64,000 bases of DNA from Glaesserella sp041814905 (GCF_041814905.1 NZ_JBGXYA010000009.1:18736-82735), one strand, 5' to 3'; counted from the first letter of the stretch, positions 16,959 to 26,012 are shown. Numbers and translations are program-made. The notes: generated by a model from the letters alone, not told the origin.

Positions 16959-18340
16959 TGTGTCTCCAACATCAAAATAAGTTGCTCAAACTGCGCCACG
17001 CTTCTTACATCCAACCACATTTTTTGTTGGAAAAGACGGGCGATGATTGGGCGGGAGAAGGCTTTAAATTGCTGCTCTAATTCAAGTAAATCGCTCTGTT
17101 TGTCGGCGGAAATCGTGACTGCAAGAGAAGCGATGTTTTCGGTCGGCAACGCCCCGCTGCCGATTTGGGCGGAACTTGGTTCGATTTGCAAAATATAGCG
17201 CGAATCTAACCGCTTGTGGAGGGCGTTTTTAAGCCGTTCGGCTTTAAGCTGCAAACTTTCCGGCGATTGAGTCAGCAGCTGTAATGTCGGTAATGCTTCG
17301 CTTAACCGCTCCGGCAGTAAATAGTGGCGCAAAGTTGCTTCCAGCGCGGACAAAATCACCTTATCACAGCGCAGTACCCGTTTGAGCGGATGTTGTTGTA
17401 GCCGTTCGATAAAATGTTGCTTGCCAACGATAATCCCTGCTTGCGGTCCGCCTAATAATTTGTCGCACGAGAATGAGACTAAATCTACACCCGCAGCAAC
17501 TTTTTGTTGCACCATCGGTTCGGCAGGCAAGCCCAATGCTGCCATGTCGATGAGTGAACCGCTTCCTAGATCGCTGATAACCGGTAGATTGAATTCTTTA
17601 GCAAGAGCCACTAATTCCTCTTCGCTGACGCTGGAAGTAAATCCCTGAATTTGATAGTTACTGGTGTGAACTTTCATTAAAAAGGCGGTATTTTCGTTGA
17701 TCTCGTTGCGATAATCCTTTATATGGGTTCGGTTGGTCGTGCCGACTTCTACCAATCTACAGCCGGCTTGCGCCATAATATCGGGAATACGGAATGCGCC
17801 ACCGATTTCGATCAATTCGCCACGTGAAATAATCACTTCTTTACCTTGTGCAAACGTTGCCAACATCAATAATACGGCTGCCGCGTTGTTATTGACGATA
17901 CAAGCGGCTTCTGCACCGGTGAGTTGTTGAATCAATTTGGAAATGTAGAGATCGCGGTGGCTACGTTTACCTGCATCAATATCAAATTCTAACGCTACGT
18001 TATGACGCATTGCGTTCGTTGCGGCTTCTATCGCTTTTTCCGACCATAAACCTCGCCCGAGATTGGTGTGTAAGACCACGCCTGTCAGGTTAAACACACT
18101 TTTGATTTCTACCTGCTGTTGCTGTTTTAAACGTTGCTCAATCACCGAGAAAATAGAAGTCTCGGATGTGATAAAGTTCGGTAGCGAATGGGTTCGTTGG
18201 ATTTGTCGGCGAATTTGTTCGATCAACTCGCGAGCTTGCTCCACAACGGTTTTATGCCCGAATTGTACAATTAATGATTTACCTTGGGGTGTCTGAATCA
18301 GCTTGTCGATCGAAGGAATAGCTCGAAATAAATTTTGCAT
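16955..18340 (-). CDS. selA: L-seryl-tRNA(Sec) selenium transferase SelA
   Basis: 461 residues from the ATG at 18340 (MQNLFRAIPSIDKLI). SelA converts Ser-tRNA-Sec to Sec-tRNA-Sec using selenophosphate and PLP. The PLP lysine is K294 in SFSCDKLLGGPQAGI, and the family block NLTGVVLHTNLGRG lies near residue 85. A longer frame to 18418 is open but its extra residues do not resemble SelA N-termini. selA-selB form an operon with a 4-base overlap, and selC is divergent 65 bases away. An internal minus-strand-type uptake signal (about 17185-17216) is encoded in the reading frame. Confidence 0.97.
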   Translation of the reverse strand: MQNLFRAIPSIDKLIQTPQGKSLIVQFGHKTVVEQARELIEQIRRQIQRTHSLPNFITSETSIFSVIEQRLKQQQQVEIKSVFNLTGVVLHTNLGRGLWSEKAIEAATNAMRHNVALEFDIDAGKRSHRDLYISKLIQQLTGAEAACIVNNNAAAVLLMLATFAQGKEVIISRGELIEIGGAFRIPDIMAQAGCRLVEVGTTNRTHIKDYRNEINENTAFLMKVHTSNYQIQGFTSSVSEEELVALAKEFNLPVISDLGSGSLIDMAALGLPAEPMVQQKVAAGVDLVSFSCDKLLGGPQAGIIVGKQHFIERLQQHPLKRVLRCDKVILSALEATLRHYLLPERLSEALPTLQLLTQSPESLQLKAERLKNALHKRLDSRYILQIEPSSAQIGSGALPTENIASLAVTISADKQSDLLELEQQFKAFSRPIIARLFQQKMWLDVRSVAQFEQLILMLETQ

Positions 18341-18405
18341 AGAAGGAATCCGTTGAGATATTTTGCACAATTCTAATAAATTCAGTAGAATAGCGCCACT
18401 TTTTC

Positions 18406-18500
18406 GGAGGTGCGTCATGTCCGGTGATGTGGCAGGATTTCAAATCCTGTTGAGGACGCCAGCGTTCTCGGGTGGGTTCGACTCCCATGCGCCTCCGCCA
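18406..18500 (+). tRNA. selC: tRNA-Sec (anticodon TCA)
   Basis: 95 nt including the encoded CCA. The acceptor stem is 8 bp (GGAGGTGC with GCGCCTCC) with discriminator G, the hallmark of bacterial tRNA-Sec. The anticodon loop reads GGATTTCAAATCC with TCA in the middle, and a long variable arm (about 18450-18470) precedes the T arm GGGTTCGACTCCC. It is divergent from selA-selB, so charging substrate, converting enzyme and elongation factor are encoded together. Confidence 0.98.
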
Positions 18501-18520
18501 ATAAACTGACTCTTCAAACC

Positions 18521-19522
18521 ATGACCAGCAAACGTAAACGTCCGACACTTCAAGATATTGCCACTCATCTCGGTATTACCAAAATGACCGTTAGTCGTTA
18601 TTTACGTAAGCCGGATTCAGTCGCGTTTGAAACGCAACAGCGTATTGCTCAAGCGATTGAACAGTTCGGTTATATTCCGAATCGTGCGCCGGATATTCTG
18701 TCAAATGCCAAAAGCCGTGCAATCGGTGTGCTAGTACCTTCTCTTACCAATCAAGTTTTTGCCGATGTGATTAAAGGGATTGAACTGATTACCGATAATG
18801 CCGGTTATCAAACGATGTTAGCGCACTACGGCTATAGTGAAATAAAGGAAGAACAGCGAATTGAGTCTTTACTTTCTTATAATGTGGACGGTTTGATTTT
18901 GTCGGAAAATCATCACACCGAGCGTACACTGAAAATGTTGGAAGTTGCGAATATTCCGGTGATCGAAATAATGGACAGTAGCGAAATCGGAATTCAACAA
19001 GCGGTCGGTTTTGACAATATTTCTGCAGCGCAATCGATGGTTGAAACGATGATCAACCGCGGGCATAAAAATGTGGTTTATTTTTCTGCGCGGATGGACA
19101 AACGGTCTCATCTTAAAATGCAGGGCTATGAACAGGCAATGCGTAAACACGGTTTAACTCCGCACAGCTTAACCACCGAAGAACCGTCCTCTTTTACTTT
19201 GGGGGCGCAGCAGTTACGCCAAGCGTTAAAACAATTTCCTGAAATTAACGGTATTTTCTGCACCAACGATGACTTGGCGATCGGTGCGTTGTTTGAGTGT
19301 CAGCGTTTAGGGATTAAAATTCCAAAACAGATTGCCATTGCCGGTTTTCATGGTCACGATGTCGGACAATCTCTTACCCCGCAGTTAGCGACAGTGATCA
19401 CGCCGCGTTTGGAGATTGGTAAAGTCGCCGCTCAAGAGTTACTCAACCGCATTCACGGTATTCCACAGCAAAGCAGTATTATTAATCTCGGCTATCAAAT
19501 TCATTTAGGGCAGAGTATTTAA
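18521..19522 (+). CDS. gntR: LacI-family repressor, GntR/IdnR-like (gluconate)
   Basis: 333 residues. An N-terminal LacI helix-turn-helix (TLQDIATHLGITKMTVSRYLRKP, residues 9-31) and hinge helix are followed by a periplasmic-binding-protein-like effector domain with IGVLVPSLTNQVFADVIKGIE. Full-length resemblance is to the gluconate repressor GntR/IdnR of E. coli. The expected target genes (gluconate kinase or permease) are not adjacent, so the effector assignment is inference. The start lies 20 bases after selC, so it may be read through from the selC promoter. No ribosome-binding site stronger than the GCC-rich selC tail is visible. Confidence 0.85.
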   Translation: MTSKRKRPTLQDIATHLGITKMTVSRYLRKPDSVAFETQQRIAQAIEQFGYIPNRAPDILSNAKSRAIGVLVPSLTNQVFADVIKGIELITDNAGYQTMLAHYGYSEIKEEQRIESLLSYNVDGLILSENHHTERTLKMLEVANIPVIEIMDSSEIGIQQAVGFDNISAAQSMVETMINRGHKNVVYFSARMDKRSHLKMQGYEQAMRKHGLTPHSLTTEEPSSFTLGAQQLRQALKQFPEINGIFCTNDDLAIGALFECQRLGIKIPKQIAIAGFHGHDVGQSLTPQLATVITPRLEIGKVAAQELLNRIHGIPQQSSIINLGYQIHLGQSI

Positions 19523-19526
19523 TTTA

Positions 19527-19559
19527 CAAGCGGTCTGTTTCTGCGGATTATTTGCAAAT
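19527..19559 (+). repeat. DNA uptake signal sequence
   Basis: ACAAGCGGTCTG core followed by ATTATTTGCAAAT, placed between the stop of the LacI-family gene and its terminator. Confidence 0.85.
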
Positions 19560-19598
19560 AAAAAACGCAGACAGAAGACCGGCTGTCAGCGCTTTTTT
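19557..19598. terminator. Bidirectional terminator between gntR and rlmB
   Basis: An A-run, GACAG...CTGTC stem with flanking GC pairs, then GCTTTTTT. Homopolymer runs on both sides suit termination of both convergent genes. The stem has one or two mismatches. Confidence 0.65.
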
Positions 19599-19611
19599 AA
19601 ATAGATTTAGA

Positions 19612-20352
19612 TTAAATGGCTGCGGCTTTTTGTCTGACGATCTCAAACAAACACACGCCTGTCGCCACGGATACATTCAGCGATGATACCGATCCTGCCA
19701 TTGGAATACTCACCAGTTGATCACAATGTTCACGGGTAAGACGACGCATTCCATCCCCTTCTGCCCCCATCACTAACGCAACCGATCCAGTTAATTTCAC
19801 CTGATACAGACTTTCTGTGGCTTCGCCAGCTGTGCCGACGATCCAAATATTACGTTCTTGTAACTCACGCATAGTACGGGCGAGATTTGTTACGCGAATA
19901 AGTGGCACGGTTTCCGCTGCACCGCAAGCCACTTTGCGAGCCGTTGAAGTGAGCTGTGCCGATTTGTCTTTTGGCACAATCACGGCATCAACCCCTGCCG
20001 CATCGGCAGTACGCAAACAAGCCCCTAAGTTATGGGGATCGGTCACACCGTCTAAGATCAATAAGAACGGATTTGCTTTGCGATCTAAAATTTGGTCAAG
20101 ATCGCTTTCATTTAGCTCTTTAGCTGGAATGACTTTGGCGATAATCCCTTGATGTACTTCGCCTTGGGCTTTGTTATCAAGGGCTTGGCGATTGACCTGC
20201 TGAACTCGAATACCTAAACGTTGTAATTCGTTGAGTAATGGAGTTAATCGTTTATCTTCACGACCTTTTAGCACAAACACTTCGATTAATCGTTCGGGTG
20301 CGACATCTAAAAAGGATTTAACGGCGTGAATACCGTAGATTTGTTCGCTCAT
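19612..20352 (-). CDS. rlmB: 23S rRNA (guanosine-2251-2'-O)-methyltransferase RlmB
   Basis: 246 residues. RlmB methylates the ribose of G2251 in the peptidyl-transferase loop of 23S rRNA. The N-terminal small domain (EQIYGIHAVKSFLDVAPERL) is followed by the SpoU/SPOUT methyltransferase core with ILDGVTDPHNLGACLRTADAAGVDAVI, VMGAEGDGMRRLTREHCD and the C-terminal knot SIPMAGSVSSLNVSVATGVCLFE. It lies downstream of prfC on the same strand but is separated from it by a large inverted-repeat element. Confidence 0.97.
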   Translation of the reverse strand: MSEQIYGIHAVKSFLDVAPERLIEVFVLKGREDKRLTPLLNELQRLGIRVQQVNRQALDNKAQGEVHQGIIAKVIPAKELNESDLDQILDRKANPFLLILDGVTDPHNLGACLRTADAAGVDAVIVPKDKSAQLTSTARKVACGAAETVPLIRVTNLARTMRELQERNIWIVGTAGEATESLYQVKLTGSVALVMGAEGDGMRRLTREHCDQLVSIPMAGSVSSLNVSVATGVCLFEIVRQKAAAI

Positions 20353-20393
20353 AATAGTATTTTGTTAAATTAGACTTTGATTGTTTTCTCTCA

Positions 20394-20588
20394 CTTCGTG
20401 TTTTAAGGCTGCCAAATCTCCCCTAACCCCTCTTTGCTAAAGAGGGGAATTAAATCGAAGAAAATTATTCATTCATTTGACAAATTGATATCGTTTTGAA
20501 GTTCTTCGATATTTAAATTTCCTATGAAACAGTCCCCCTCTTTAGCAAAGAGGGGTTAGGGGAGATTTGGCAGAATAAATTCACGAAG
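20394..20588. repeat. 195-bp nested inverted-repeat element (MITE-like)
   Basis: A perfect 39-bp inverted repeat (20409-20447 and 20535-20573) surrounds an 87-base AT-rich centre. Each arm carries its own palindrome CCCCTCTTT-GCT-AAAGAGGGG. Outside the arms CTTCGTG (20394-20400) matches CACGAAG (20582-20588), and inside them an arm starting TTAAATCGAAGAA (20450-20462) pairs with 20502-20516 with a 2-base bulge. No coding potential. It lies between prfC and rlmB and would fold into a very stable RNA in any read-through transcript. The design suggests a non-autonomous mobile or dispersed repeat; no target-site duplication was identified. Confidence 0.8.
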
Positions 20589-20597
20589 AAAATAATT

Positions 20598-22187
20598 TTA
20601 ATGCTCTCTTGTTTTAAAGAATTCCACATCCGGATAACGTTCTTGAGCCAAGTTGAGATTTACCATTGTCGGGGCTATATAGGTTAAGTTATCGCCACCG
20701 TCTAAGGCTAAATTCTGCTCGTTTTTGCGTTTAAATTCTTCAAACTTCTTCACATCTTTGCATTCCACCCAACGGGCGGTCGCCACATTGACGGTTTCGT
20801 AGATGGCTTCGACGTTATATTCAGTTTTCAAGCGTGAAACCACCACGTCAAACTGAAGCACACCGACTGCACCGACGATTAAGTCGTTATTCATCAACGG
20901 ACGGAACACTTGCACCGCACCTTCTTCCGACAGTTGTACCAAGCCTTTAAGCAACTGTTTCTGCTTGAGCGGATCTTTTAGGCGGATACGGCGGAACAAT
21001 TCAGGGGCGAAGTTCGGAATACCGGTAAATTTCAAGTTTTCCCCTTGGGTAAAGGTATCGCCGATTTGGATCGTGCCGTGATTATGTAAACCGATAATAT
21101 CGCCGGCGTATGCTTCTTCAGCGTGAGAGCGGTCGCCAGCCATAAAGGTTAAGGCATCGGAAATGATCACATCTTTGCCGATACGAACGTGCTTGAGCTT
21201 CATTCCTTTTTCATATTTGCCCGATACTACACGCATAAAGGCAACACGGTCGCGGTGTTTTGGATCCATATTCGCTTGGATTTTAAACACAAAGCCACTG
21301 AATTTTTCTTCGTTGGCTTCCACTTTGCGTAAATCAGACTCACGGGCTTGCGGAGCGGGTGCCCATTCCGTTAGACCATCTAAGAAGTGATCGACCCCAA
21401 AGTTACCTAATGCTGTACCGAAGAAAACAGGGGTTAATTCGCCGTTTAAGAAGGCGTCCAGTTCAAATTCGTGGCTTGCCCCTTGTACCAGTTCTAATTC
21501 GTCACGCAATTGTTGGGCTAAATCATCGCCCACAGCGGTATCAAGTTCAGGATTGTTCAAGCCTTTGACGATACGCACTTCCTGAATGGTATGTCCTTGC
21601 CCTGTTTGGTAAAGATAGGTTTCATCTTTATAGAGATGATACACCCCTTTGAACAACTTACCGCACCCAATCGGCCACGTGATCGGCGCACAGTTGATCT
21701 TCAACACGTTCTCAACTTCATCTAACAGTTCCATCGGATCACGAATATCACGGTCTAGCTTGTTCATAAAGGTTAAAATCGGCGTATCACGCAAGCGGGT
21801 GACTTCCATCAATTTAATGGTACGTTCCTCAACCCCTTTTGCACTGTCGATCACCATCAAACAGCTGTCCACCGCCGTTAAGGTACGATAGGTATCTTCC
21901 GAGAAGTCTTCGTGCCCCGGGGTGTCAAGTAAGTTTACCAAGCAATCGTTATAAGGGAACTGCATTACAGATGTGGTAATCGAAATCCCACGTTGTTTTT
22001 CCATTTCCATCCAGTCGGATTTTGCGTGCGCTTGCGAGCCTTTGCCTTTTACCGAACCTGCGGTTTGAATAGCGTTTCCGTAAAGTAACACTTTTTCGGT
22101 GATGGTCGTTTTACCGGCATCGGGGTGAGAAATAATCGCAAAGGTTCTGCGTTTATTGACTTCTTGAGGGTAGTTATTTAGTGACAT
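20598..22187 (-). CDS. prfC: Peptide chain release factor 3
   Basis: 529 residues. RF3 is the GTPase that removes RF1/RF2 from the ribosome after peptide release. The G domain holds ISHPDAGKTTITEK, the RGISITTSVMQF switch region, DTPGHEDFSEDTYRTL and MNKLDRD, followed by EF-G-like domains II and III and the conserved C-terminus. Length matches the E. coli protein. No close upstream gene on the same strand; a minus-strand-type uptake signal lies in its 5' flank. Confidence 0.98.
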   Translation of the reverse strand: MSLNNYPQEVNKRRTFAIISHPDAGKTTITEKVLLYGNAIQTAGSVKGKGSQAHAKSDWMEMEKQRGISITTSVMQFPYNDCLVNLLDTPGHEDFSEDTYRTLTAVDSCLMVIDSAKGVEERTIKLMEVTRLRDTPILTFMNKLDRDIRDPMELLDEVENVLKINCAPITWPIGCGKLFKGVYHLYKDETYLYQTGQGHTIQEVRIVKGLNNPELDTAVGDDLAQQLRDELELVQGASHEFELDAFLNGELTPVFFGTALGNFGVDHFLDGLTEWAPAPQARESDLRKVEANEEKFSGFVFKIQANMDPKHRDRVAFMRVVSGKYEKGMKLKHVRIGKDVIISDALTFMAGDRSHAEEAYAGDIIGLHNHGTIQIGDTFTQGENLKFTGIPNFAPELFRRIRLKDPLKQKQLLKGLVQLSEEGAVQVFRPLMNNDLIVGAVGVLQFDVVVSRLKTEYNVEAIYETVNVATARWVECKDVKKFEEFKRKNEQNLALDGGDNLTYIAPTMVNLNLAQERYPDVEFFKTREH

Positions 22188-22272
22188 TCTATTCTCGTTT
22201 TCTGTTTCAAAAATGGCGGGTATTTTCGCTTATTTGAGTGCTCATCACAACCGACAAAGGCGTTTTATCCTA

Positions 22273-22307
22273 AATTTGCAATATTTTTGCCAAAAGTGAC
22301 CGCTTGT
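22273..22307 (-). repeat. DNA uptake signal sequence
   Basis: ATTTGCAATATTTTTGCC followed by GACCGCTTGT at about 22298-22307, upstream of prfC. An additional partial core (ACAAGCGGC) lies near 22356. Confidence 0.75.
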
Positions 22308-22431
22308 AAGTTACAACGCTGACCGAAAGCCCAAATAATTTCAGTGCATAATTTACAAGCGGCAAGATTTTAAGCATAATTTGTACATAATTCTTTGATC
22401 TTTCAACTTTACTTTTTTATAGGAGCTTACA

Positions 22432-23103
22432 ATGCGTTGGTATTTTTATGCCATAAAAAATATTTTTAACTATAGTGACCGAGCGAGAAGACGGGAATAT
22501 GGTTGGTTTTTTCTCGGGAATTTTTTGGTTTCACTTGCGATAGTTCTTATTTTATGGTTAGTGATGGCAGGGGCGGTTTTAAGTATTGTTTCTTTCGGTC
22601 AAAACACTAGTATGTCGATGGGCGGAGCGGTGAGCTTGGGCATTTTTGGGATTTTAATCTACTTGTTTCTCTTTCTTTACGGCGCCGTTGTGTTTCTCGT
22701 TTCACTGAGTGTCACTGCGCGTCGTTTGCATGATTTGGGCTGGTCCGGTTGGTGGCAGATACTGTTTTATGCTCTTCCGATTTTTGCGTTCATTCCGTTT
22801 CTAGGTGCTTTGGCTGATATGGGGATAGAGATGGAGCGTTTAAATACGGATATTATTCCGTCTCAGTATGTTTCTATGGCGAATACATTTGAATTAACGT
22901 TTGGGGCCGTTTGTCTTGTGATGTTGGTGATTTCTTGTTTTTTAATGTTCAAAAGCGGGCAGCCTTTTGACAATAAATACGGTCCGAATCCAAAAGCGGG
23001 AGAATCTAAACCAACGACAGAAATTACTCCGCAACAGATTGAGCCTAACGTGTCAGAAGTTAAGGCACAAACTCCACAACAACATTCGCGTTTTGTTCAA
23101 TAA
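22432..23103 (+). CDS. DUF805 family inner-membrane protein
   Basis: 223 residues with about four hydrophobic helices and the DUF805 signature SVTARRLHDLGWSGWWQIL between helices; the C-terminal third is Gln/Pro-rich and probably cytoplasmic. The function of the family is unknown. An AGGAG sequence stands 8 bases before the ATG. It lies between prfC (divergent) and tatABC with more than 200 bases on either side, so it is probably a single-gene unit. Nothing links it to a pathway. Confidence 0.85.
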   Translation: MRWYFYAIKNIFNYSDRARRREYGWFFLGNFLVSLAIVLILWLVMAGAVLSIVSFGQNTSMSMGGAVSLGIFGILIYLFLFLYGAVVFLVSLSVTARRLHDLGWSGWWQILFYALPIFAFIPFLGALADMGIEMERLNTDIIPSQYVSMANTFELTFGAVCLVMLVISCFLMFKSGQPFDNKYGPNPKAGESKPTTEITPQQIEPNVSEVKAQTPQQHSRFVQ

Positions 23104-23327
23104 CAGCAATATCTTCGTTTAAAAGTCGATAAAAAGGAAGCGTTCGGATTATTTTGAAGCAAATTAGTGTGATCTTTTACTGATTTTGAAGAACGACTTC
23201 TTTTTTGTTTGCCAGAACTATGTAACTATTGAACAATGAGTCGACAAAGTTCGTGTTTTCATATTAGAAAACTCGTATAATTCGTCGCACACTTTTATTT
23301 CATTTATTTATTCTAAGAGGTAACACT
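23104..23327. promoter_or_regulatory. Region upstream of tatABC
   Basis: A small GAAG-AACGA-CTTC hairpin with six T residues at about 23190-23210 may end the DUF805 transcript. TATAAT at 23276-23281 is a good -10 for tatA, but no convincing -35 is placed upstream of it. An AAGAGGT ribosome-binding site precedes tatA. Confidence 0.45.
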
Positions 23328-23552
23328 ATGGGTGGTATTAGTATTTGGCAACTGCTGATTGTTGTGGCAATTATCGTTTTATTGTTCGGTACGAAAAAAC
23401 TGCGAACCCTCGGTTCGGATTTGGGGGAATCGGTGAAAGGTTTCAAAAAAGCGATGAGTGACGATAAACCGAAAGATGCCGAATTTGAAAAAGTAGAACA
23501 AAAGCAGGCGGATTCGGCGGAACAAAAAGCAAAAGACAAAGAGCAGGCATAA
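23328..23552 (+). CDS. tatA: Sec-independent translocase subunit TatA
   Basis: 74 residues: short periplasmic N-terminus, one membrane helix (ISIWQLLIVVAIIVLLFGTKKLRTLG), the FGxKKL hinge, then an amphipathic helix (DLGESVKGFKKAM) and an acidic/charged tail. TatA multimers form the pore for folded Tat substrates such as MsrP encoded at 55867-56823. First gene of tatABC. Confidence 0.97.
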   Translation: MGGISIWQLLIVVAIIVLLFGTKKLRTLGSDLGESVKGFKKAMSDDKPKDAEFEKVEQKQADSAEQKAKDKEQA

Positions 23553-23555
23553 TCC

Positions 23556-24122
23556 GTGTTTGATATTGGTTTTTCCGAATTAGTCCTCGTGTTTATCGTG
23601 GGCTTGGTGGTGTTAGGGCCGAAACGCTTACCGATCGCCATTCGTACGGTGATGGGATGGGTTCGTACTATTCGCGGATTGGCGGCAAACGTTCAAAATG
23701 AATTGGCACAAGAACTCAAATTGCAAGAGCTGCAAGAGAGCATAAAAAAAGCCGAAGCATTGAACTTAAGCAAACTTTCACCGGAATTAAGTAAAACCGT
23801 TGAAGAATTAAAGCAATCGGCGCAAAAAATGCAAGCGGATTTGACCTCGGCCAAAAGTGATATTCAGCACCTTACGGAAGAACAAGTTGCCGAAATTCAA
23901 AACAAAATAGAGCAGGAAAGCCAAACGTTAGCGTCGGGAAATCTGCAAAATTCCGAGTCAAACGCACCTGATGTAGAAACGACAGAACCTCAACTTTCGG
24001 AGGCTGAAATTGCTGAACTTGCCGAAGCAGATGAAGAAAAACTGATGGCATACTATCCGCCTGACGATGATCTTGCTTCTGTTGACCCTCAACCAAAACA
24101 GGATAAACAGAATGTCAGTTGA
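23556..24122 (+). CDS. tatB: Sec-independent translocase subunit TatB
   Basis: 188 residues with a GTG start 3 bases after the tatA stop. The N-terminus MFDIGFSELVLVFIVGLVVLGPKRLP has the TatB helix with the conserved glutamate and GPKRLP hinge, followed by a long amphipathic and coiled region (LKLQELQESIKKAEALNLSK). TatB forms the twin-arginine receptor with TatC. It overlaps tatC by 11 bases. Confidence 0.97.
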   Translation: MFDIGFSELVLVFIVGLVVLGPKRLPIAIRTVMGWVRTIRGLAANVQNELAQELKLQELQESIKKAEALNLSKLSPELSKTVEELKQSAQKMQADLTSAKSDIQHLTEEQVAEIQNKIEQESQTLASGNLQNSESNAPDVETTEPQLSEAEIAELAEADEEKLMAYYPPDDDLASVDPQPKQDKQNVS

Positions 24123-24867
24123 AGAGTCTCAACCCCTGATTACTCATTTGATTGAACTGCGTAACCGCTTACTCAAAGCGGTTATTTGCGTTTTAATTGT
24201 ATTTTGTGCCTTGGTTTATTGGGCGAATGATATTTATAGTTTATTAGCCAGCCCGCTTACCGAACGTTTACCGGCAGGGGCGACTATGATTGCGACAAAT
24301 GTCGTGACGCCGTTTTTTACGCCGATTAAGCTGACGGCGGTCGTTGCCGTGTTTTTGTCGGTGCCTTACATTCTGTATCAAGTTTGGGCGTTTGTTGCAC
24401 CGGCATTGTATAAAAGCGAGAAACGTTTAGTTTATCCGTTATTGATTTCGAGTACTTTGTTATTTTATTTAGGTGTCTTTTTTGCTTACTACGTCGTGTT
24501 TCCGTTAATCTTCGGGTTTCTGACGACCACCGCACCGCAAGGTGTGGTGATGGCGACGGACATCAACAGTTATCTGGATTTTGTGCTGACCATTTTCTTG
24601 GCGTTCGGTGTCTGTTTTGAAGTGCCGGTTGCGATTATTCTGCTTTGTTGGGCAGGCGTGACGACGCCGGACGATCTCCGCGCCAAACGTCCTTACATTA
24701 TTGTGGCGGCGTTTATTATCGGCATGTTGCTGACGCCGCCGGATGTGTTTTCGCAAACCTTGTTGGCGGTGCCGATGTGCTTGTTATTCGAGGTCGGCGT
24801 GATTGTGTCTCGATTCTACACACCGAAAGACGATGAAAACGAATCGGAACACGAACATAACGCATAG
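24112..24867 (+). CDS. tatC: Sec-independent translocase subunit TatC
   Basis: 251 residues from the ATG at 24112 (MSVEESQPLITHLIELRNRLL). TatC is the polytopic receptor for twin-arginine signal peptides. Six membrane helices and the conserved ITHLIELRNRLLKAV cytoplasmic start, FVAPALYKSEKR loop and LTPPDVFSQTLLAVPM segment are present. The longer frame from 24067 would be out of keeping with family N-termini. No tatD follows; a hairpin terminator does. Confidence 0.97.
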   Translation: MSVEESQPLITHLIELRNRLLKAVICVLIVFCALVYWANDIYSLLASPLTERLPAGATMIATNVVTPFFTPIKLTAVVAVFLSVPYILYQVWAFVAPALYKSEKRLVYPLLISSTLLFYLGVFFAYYVVFPLIFGFLTTTAPQGVVMATDINSYLDFVLTIFLAFGVCFEVPVAIILLCWAGVTTPDDLRAKRPYIIVAAFIIGMLLTPPDVFSQTLLAVPMCLLFEVGVIVSRFYTPKDDENESEHEHNA

Positions 24868-24876
24868 CATACCCTG

Positions 24877-24906
24877 TCAACCCGCTTACAAGCGGGTTGA
24901 TTGTTT
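24877..24906 (+). terminator. Terminator of tatABC
   Basis: TCAACCCGCT and AGCGGGTTGA form a 10-bp stem with a TACA loop, followed by TTGTTT. The T-tract is short and interrupted, so efficiency is uncertain. Confidence 0.7.
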
Positions 24907-24933
24907 ACATATTTTGCAAAATAGGAATTGAAT

Positions 24934-25959
24934 ATGACCCAATATCTTTTATCACCTTTTCCGACGCGACGCATGCGTCGTTTACGTAAACATGATTTCA
25001 GCCGTCGTTTGGTGGCGGAAAATACATTAACGGCGGCGGATCTGATTTATCCGGTCTTTGTCATTGAAGGGGAAAATCAGCGGGTTGCCGTACCGTCGAT
25101 GCCCGGTGTCGAACGTTTAACCCTTGATCAACTATTGATTGATGCGGCGCTGTTAGTTAAATACGGCGTACCGGCGATCGCCCTGTTTCCGGTGGTCGGC
25201 GACGCGAAAAAATCGCTGACGGCGGAAGAAGCGTATAATCCGAACGGATTAGCACAACGCGCGGTGCGGGCGTTGAAACAAGCTTTCGGTGACAAACTTG
25301 GAGTGATTACCGATGTGGCGTTGGATCCGTTCACCACTCACGGACAAGACGGCATCATTGATGATGAGGGGTATGTGGTCAATGATATTACTACCGAAGT
25401 GTTGGTTAAACAGGCATTATCGCATGCCCAAGCCGGTGCGGATATCGTTGCACCGAGCGATATGATGGACGGACGTATCGGCGCCATTCGAGCCGCCTTG
25501 GAAGATAACGGCTTTATTCATACGCAAATCATGGCGTATTCGGCAAAATATGCTTCGAATTATTACGGTCCGTTCCGTGATGCCGTCGGTTCTGCGGGCA
25601 ATCTCAAAGGCGGAAATAAGAAAACCTACCAACTCGATCCGGCGAACGGTGACGAAGGGTTGCAGGAAGTGGCTCTCGATATTCAAGAAGGCGCGGACAT
25701 GGTGATGGTGAAGCCGGGTATGCCTTATTTGGATTTGGTTTATCGGGTGAAAGAAGCCTTCGGTGTGCCGACGTTTGCTTACCAAGTATCGGGCGAATAT
25801 GCCATGCATATGGCGGCGATTCAAAACGGCTGGCTGAAAGAGAAAGAGTGCATTATGGAATCACTACTTTGCTTTAAACGTGCCGGCGCCGACGGTATTC
25901 TGACCTATTTTGCCAAACAGGTGGCGGAATGGTTATATCTTGAAGCCAAAGCTAAATAG
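24934..25959 (+). CDS. hemB: Delta-aminolevulinic acid dehydratase (porphobilinogen synthase)
   Basis: 341 residues from the ATG at 24934, which has TAGGA 7 bases upstream; a TTG at 24928 is less likely. HemB condenses two 5-aminolevulinate molecules to porphobilinogen. The active-site lysines sit in MAYSAKYASNYYGPFRDA and MVMVKPGMPYLD. The metal-binding segment reads DVALDPFTTHGQDG, with Asp and His rather than the cysteine-rich zinc motif, so it is the magnesium-dependent form by inference. Single-gene unit after tatC. Confidence 0.97.
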   Translation: MTQYLLSPFPTRRMRRLRKHDFSRRLVAENTLTAADLIYPVFVIEGENQRVAVPSMPGVERLTLDQLLIDAALLVKYGVPAIALFPVVGDAKKSLTAEEAYNPNGLAQRAVRALKQAFGDKLGVITDVALDPFTTHGQDGIIDDEGYVVNDITTEVLVKQALSHAQAGADIVAPSDMMDGRIGAIRAALEDNGFIHTQIMAYSAKYASNYYGPFRDAVGSAGNLKGGNKKTYQLDPANGDEGLQEVALDIQEGADMVMVKPGMPYLDLVYRVKEAFGVPTFAYQVSGEYAMHMAAIQNGWLKEKECIMESLLCFKRAGADGILTYFAKQVAEWLYLEAKAK

Positions 25960-26012
25960 CTCTATAAGCGGTGGTTTGGTAAATCTGGGGCATCACAAGT
26001 GAAATTTCCGAT

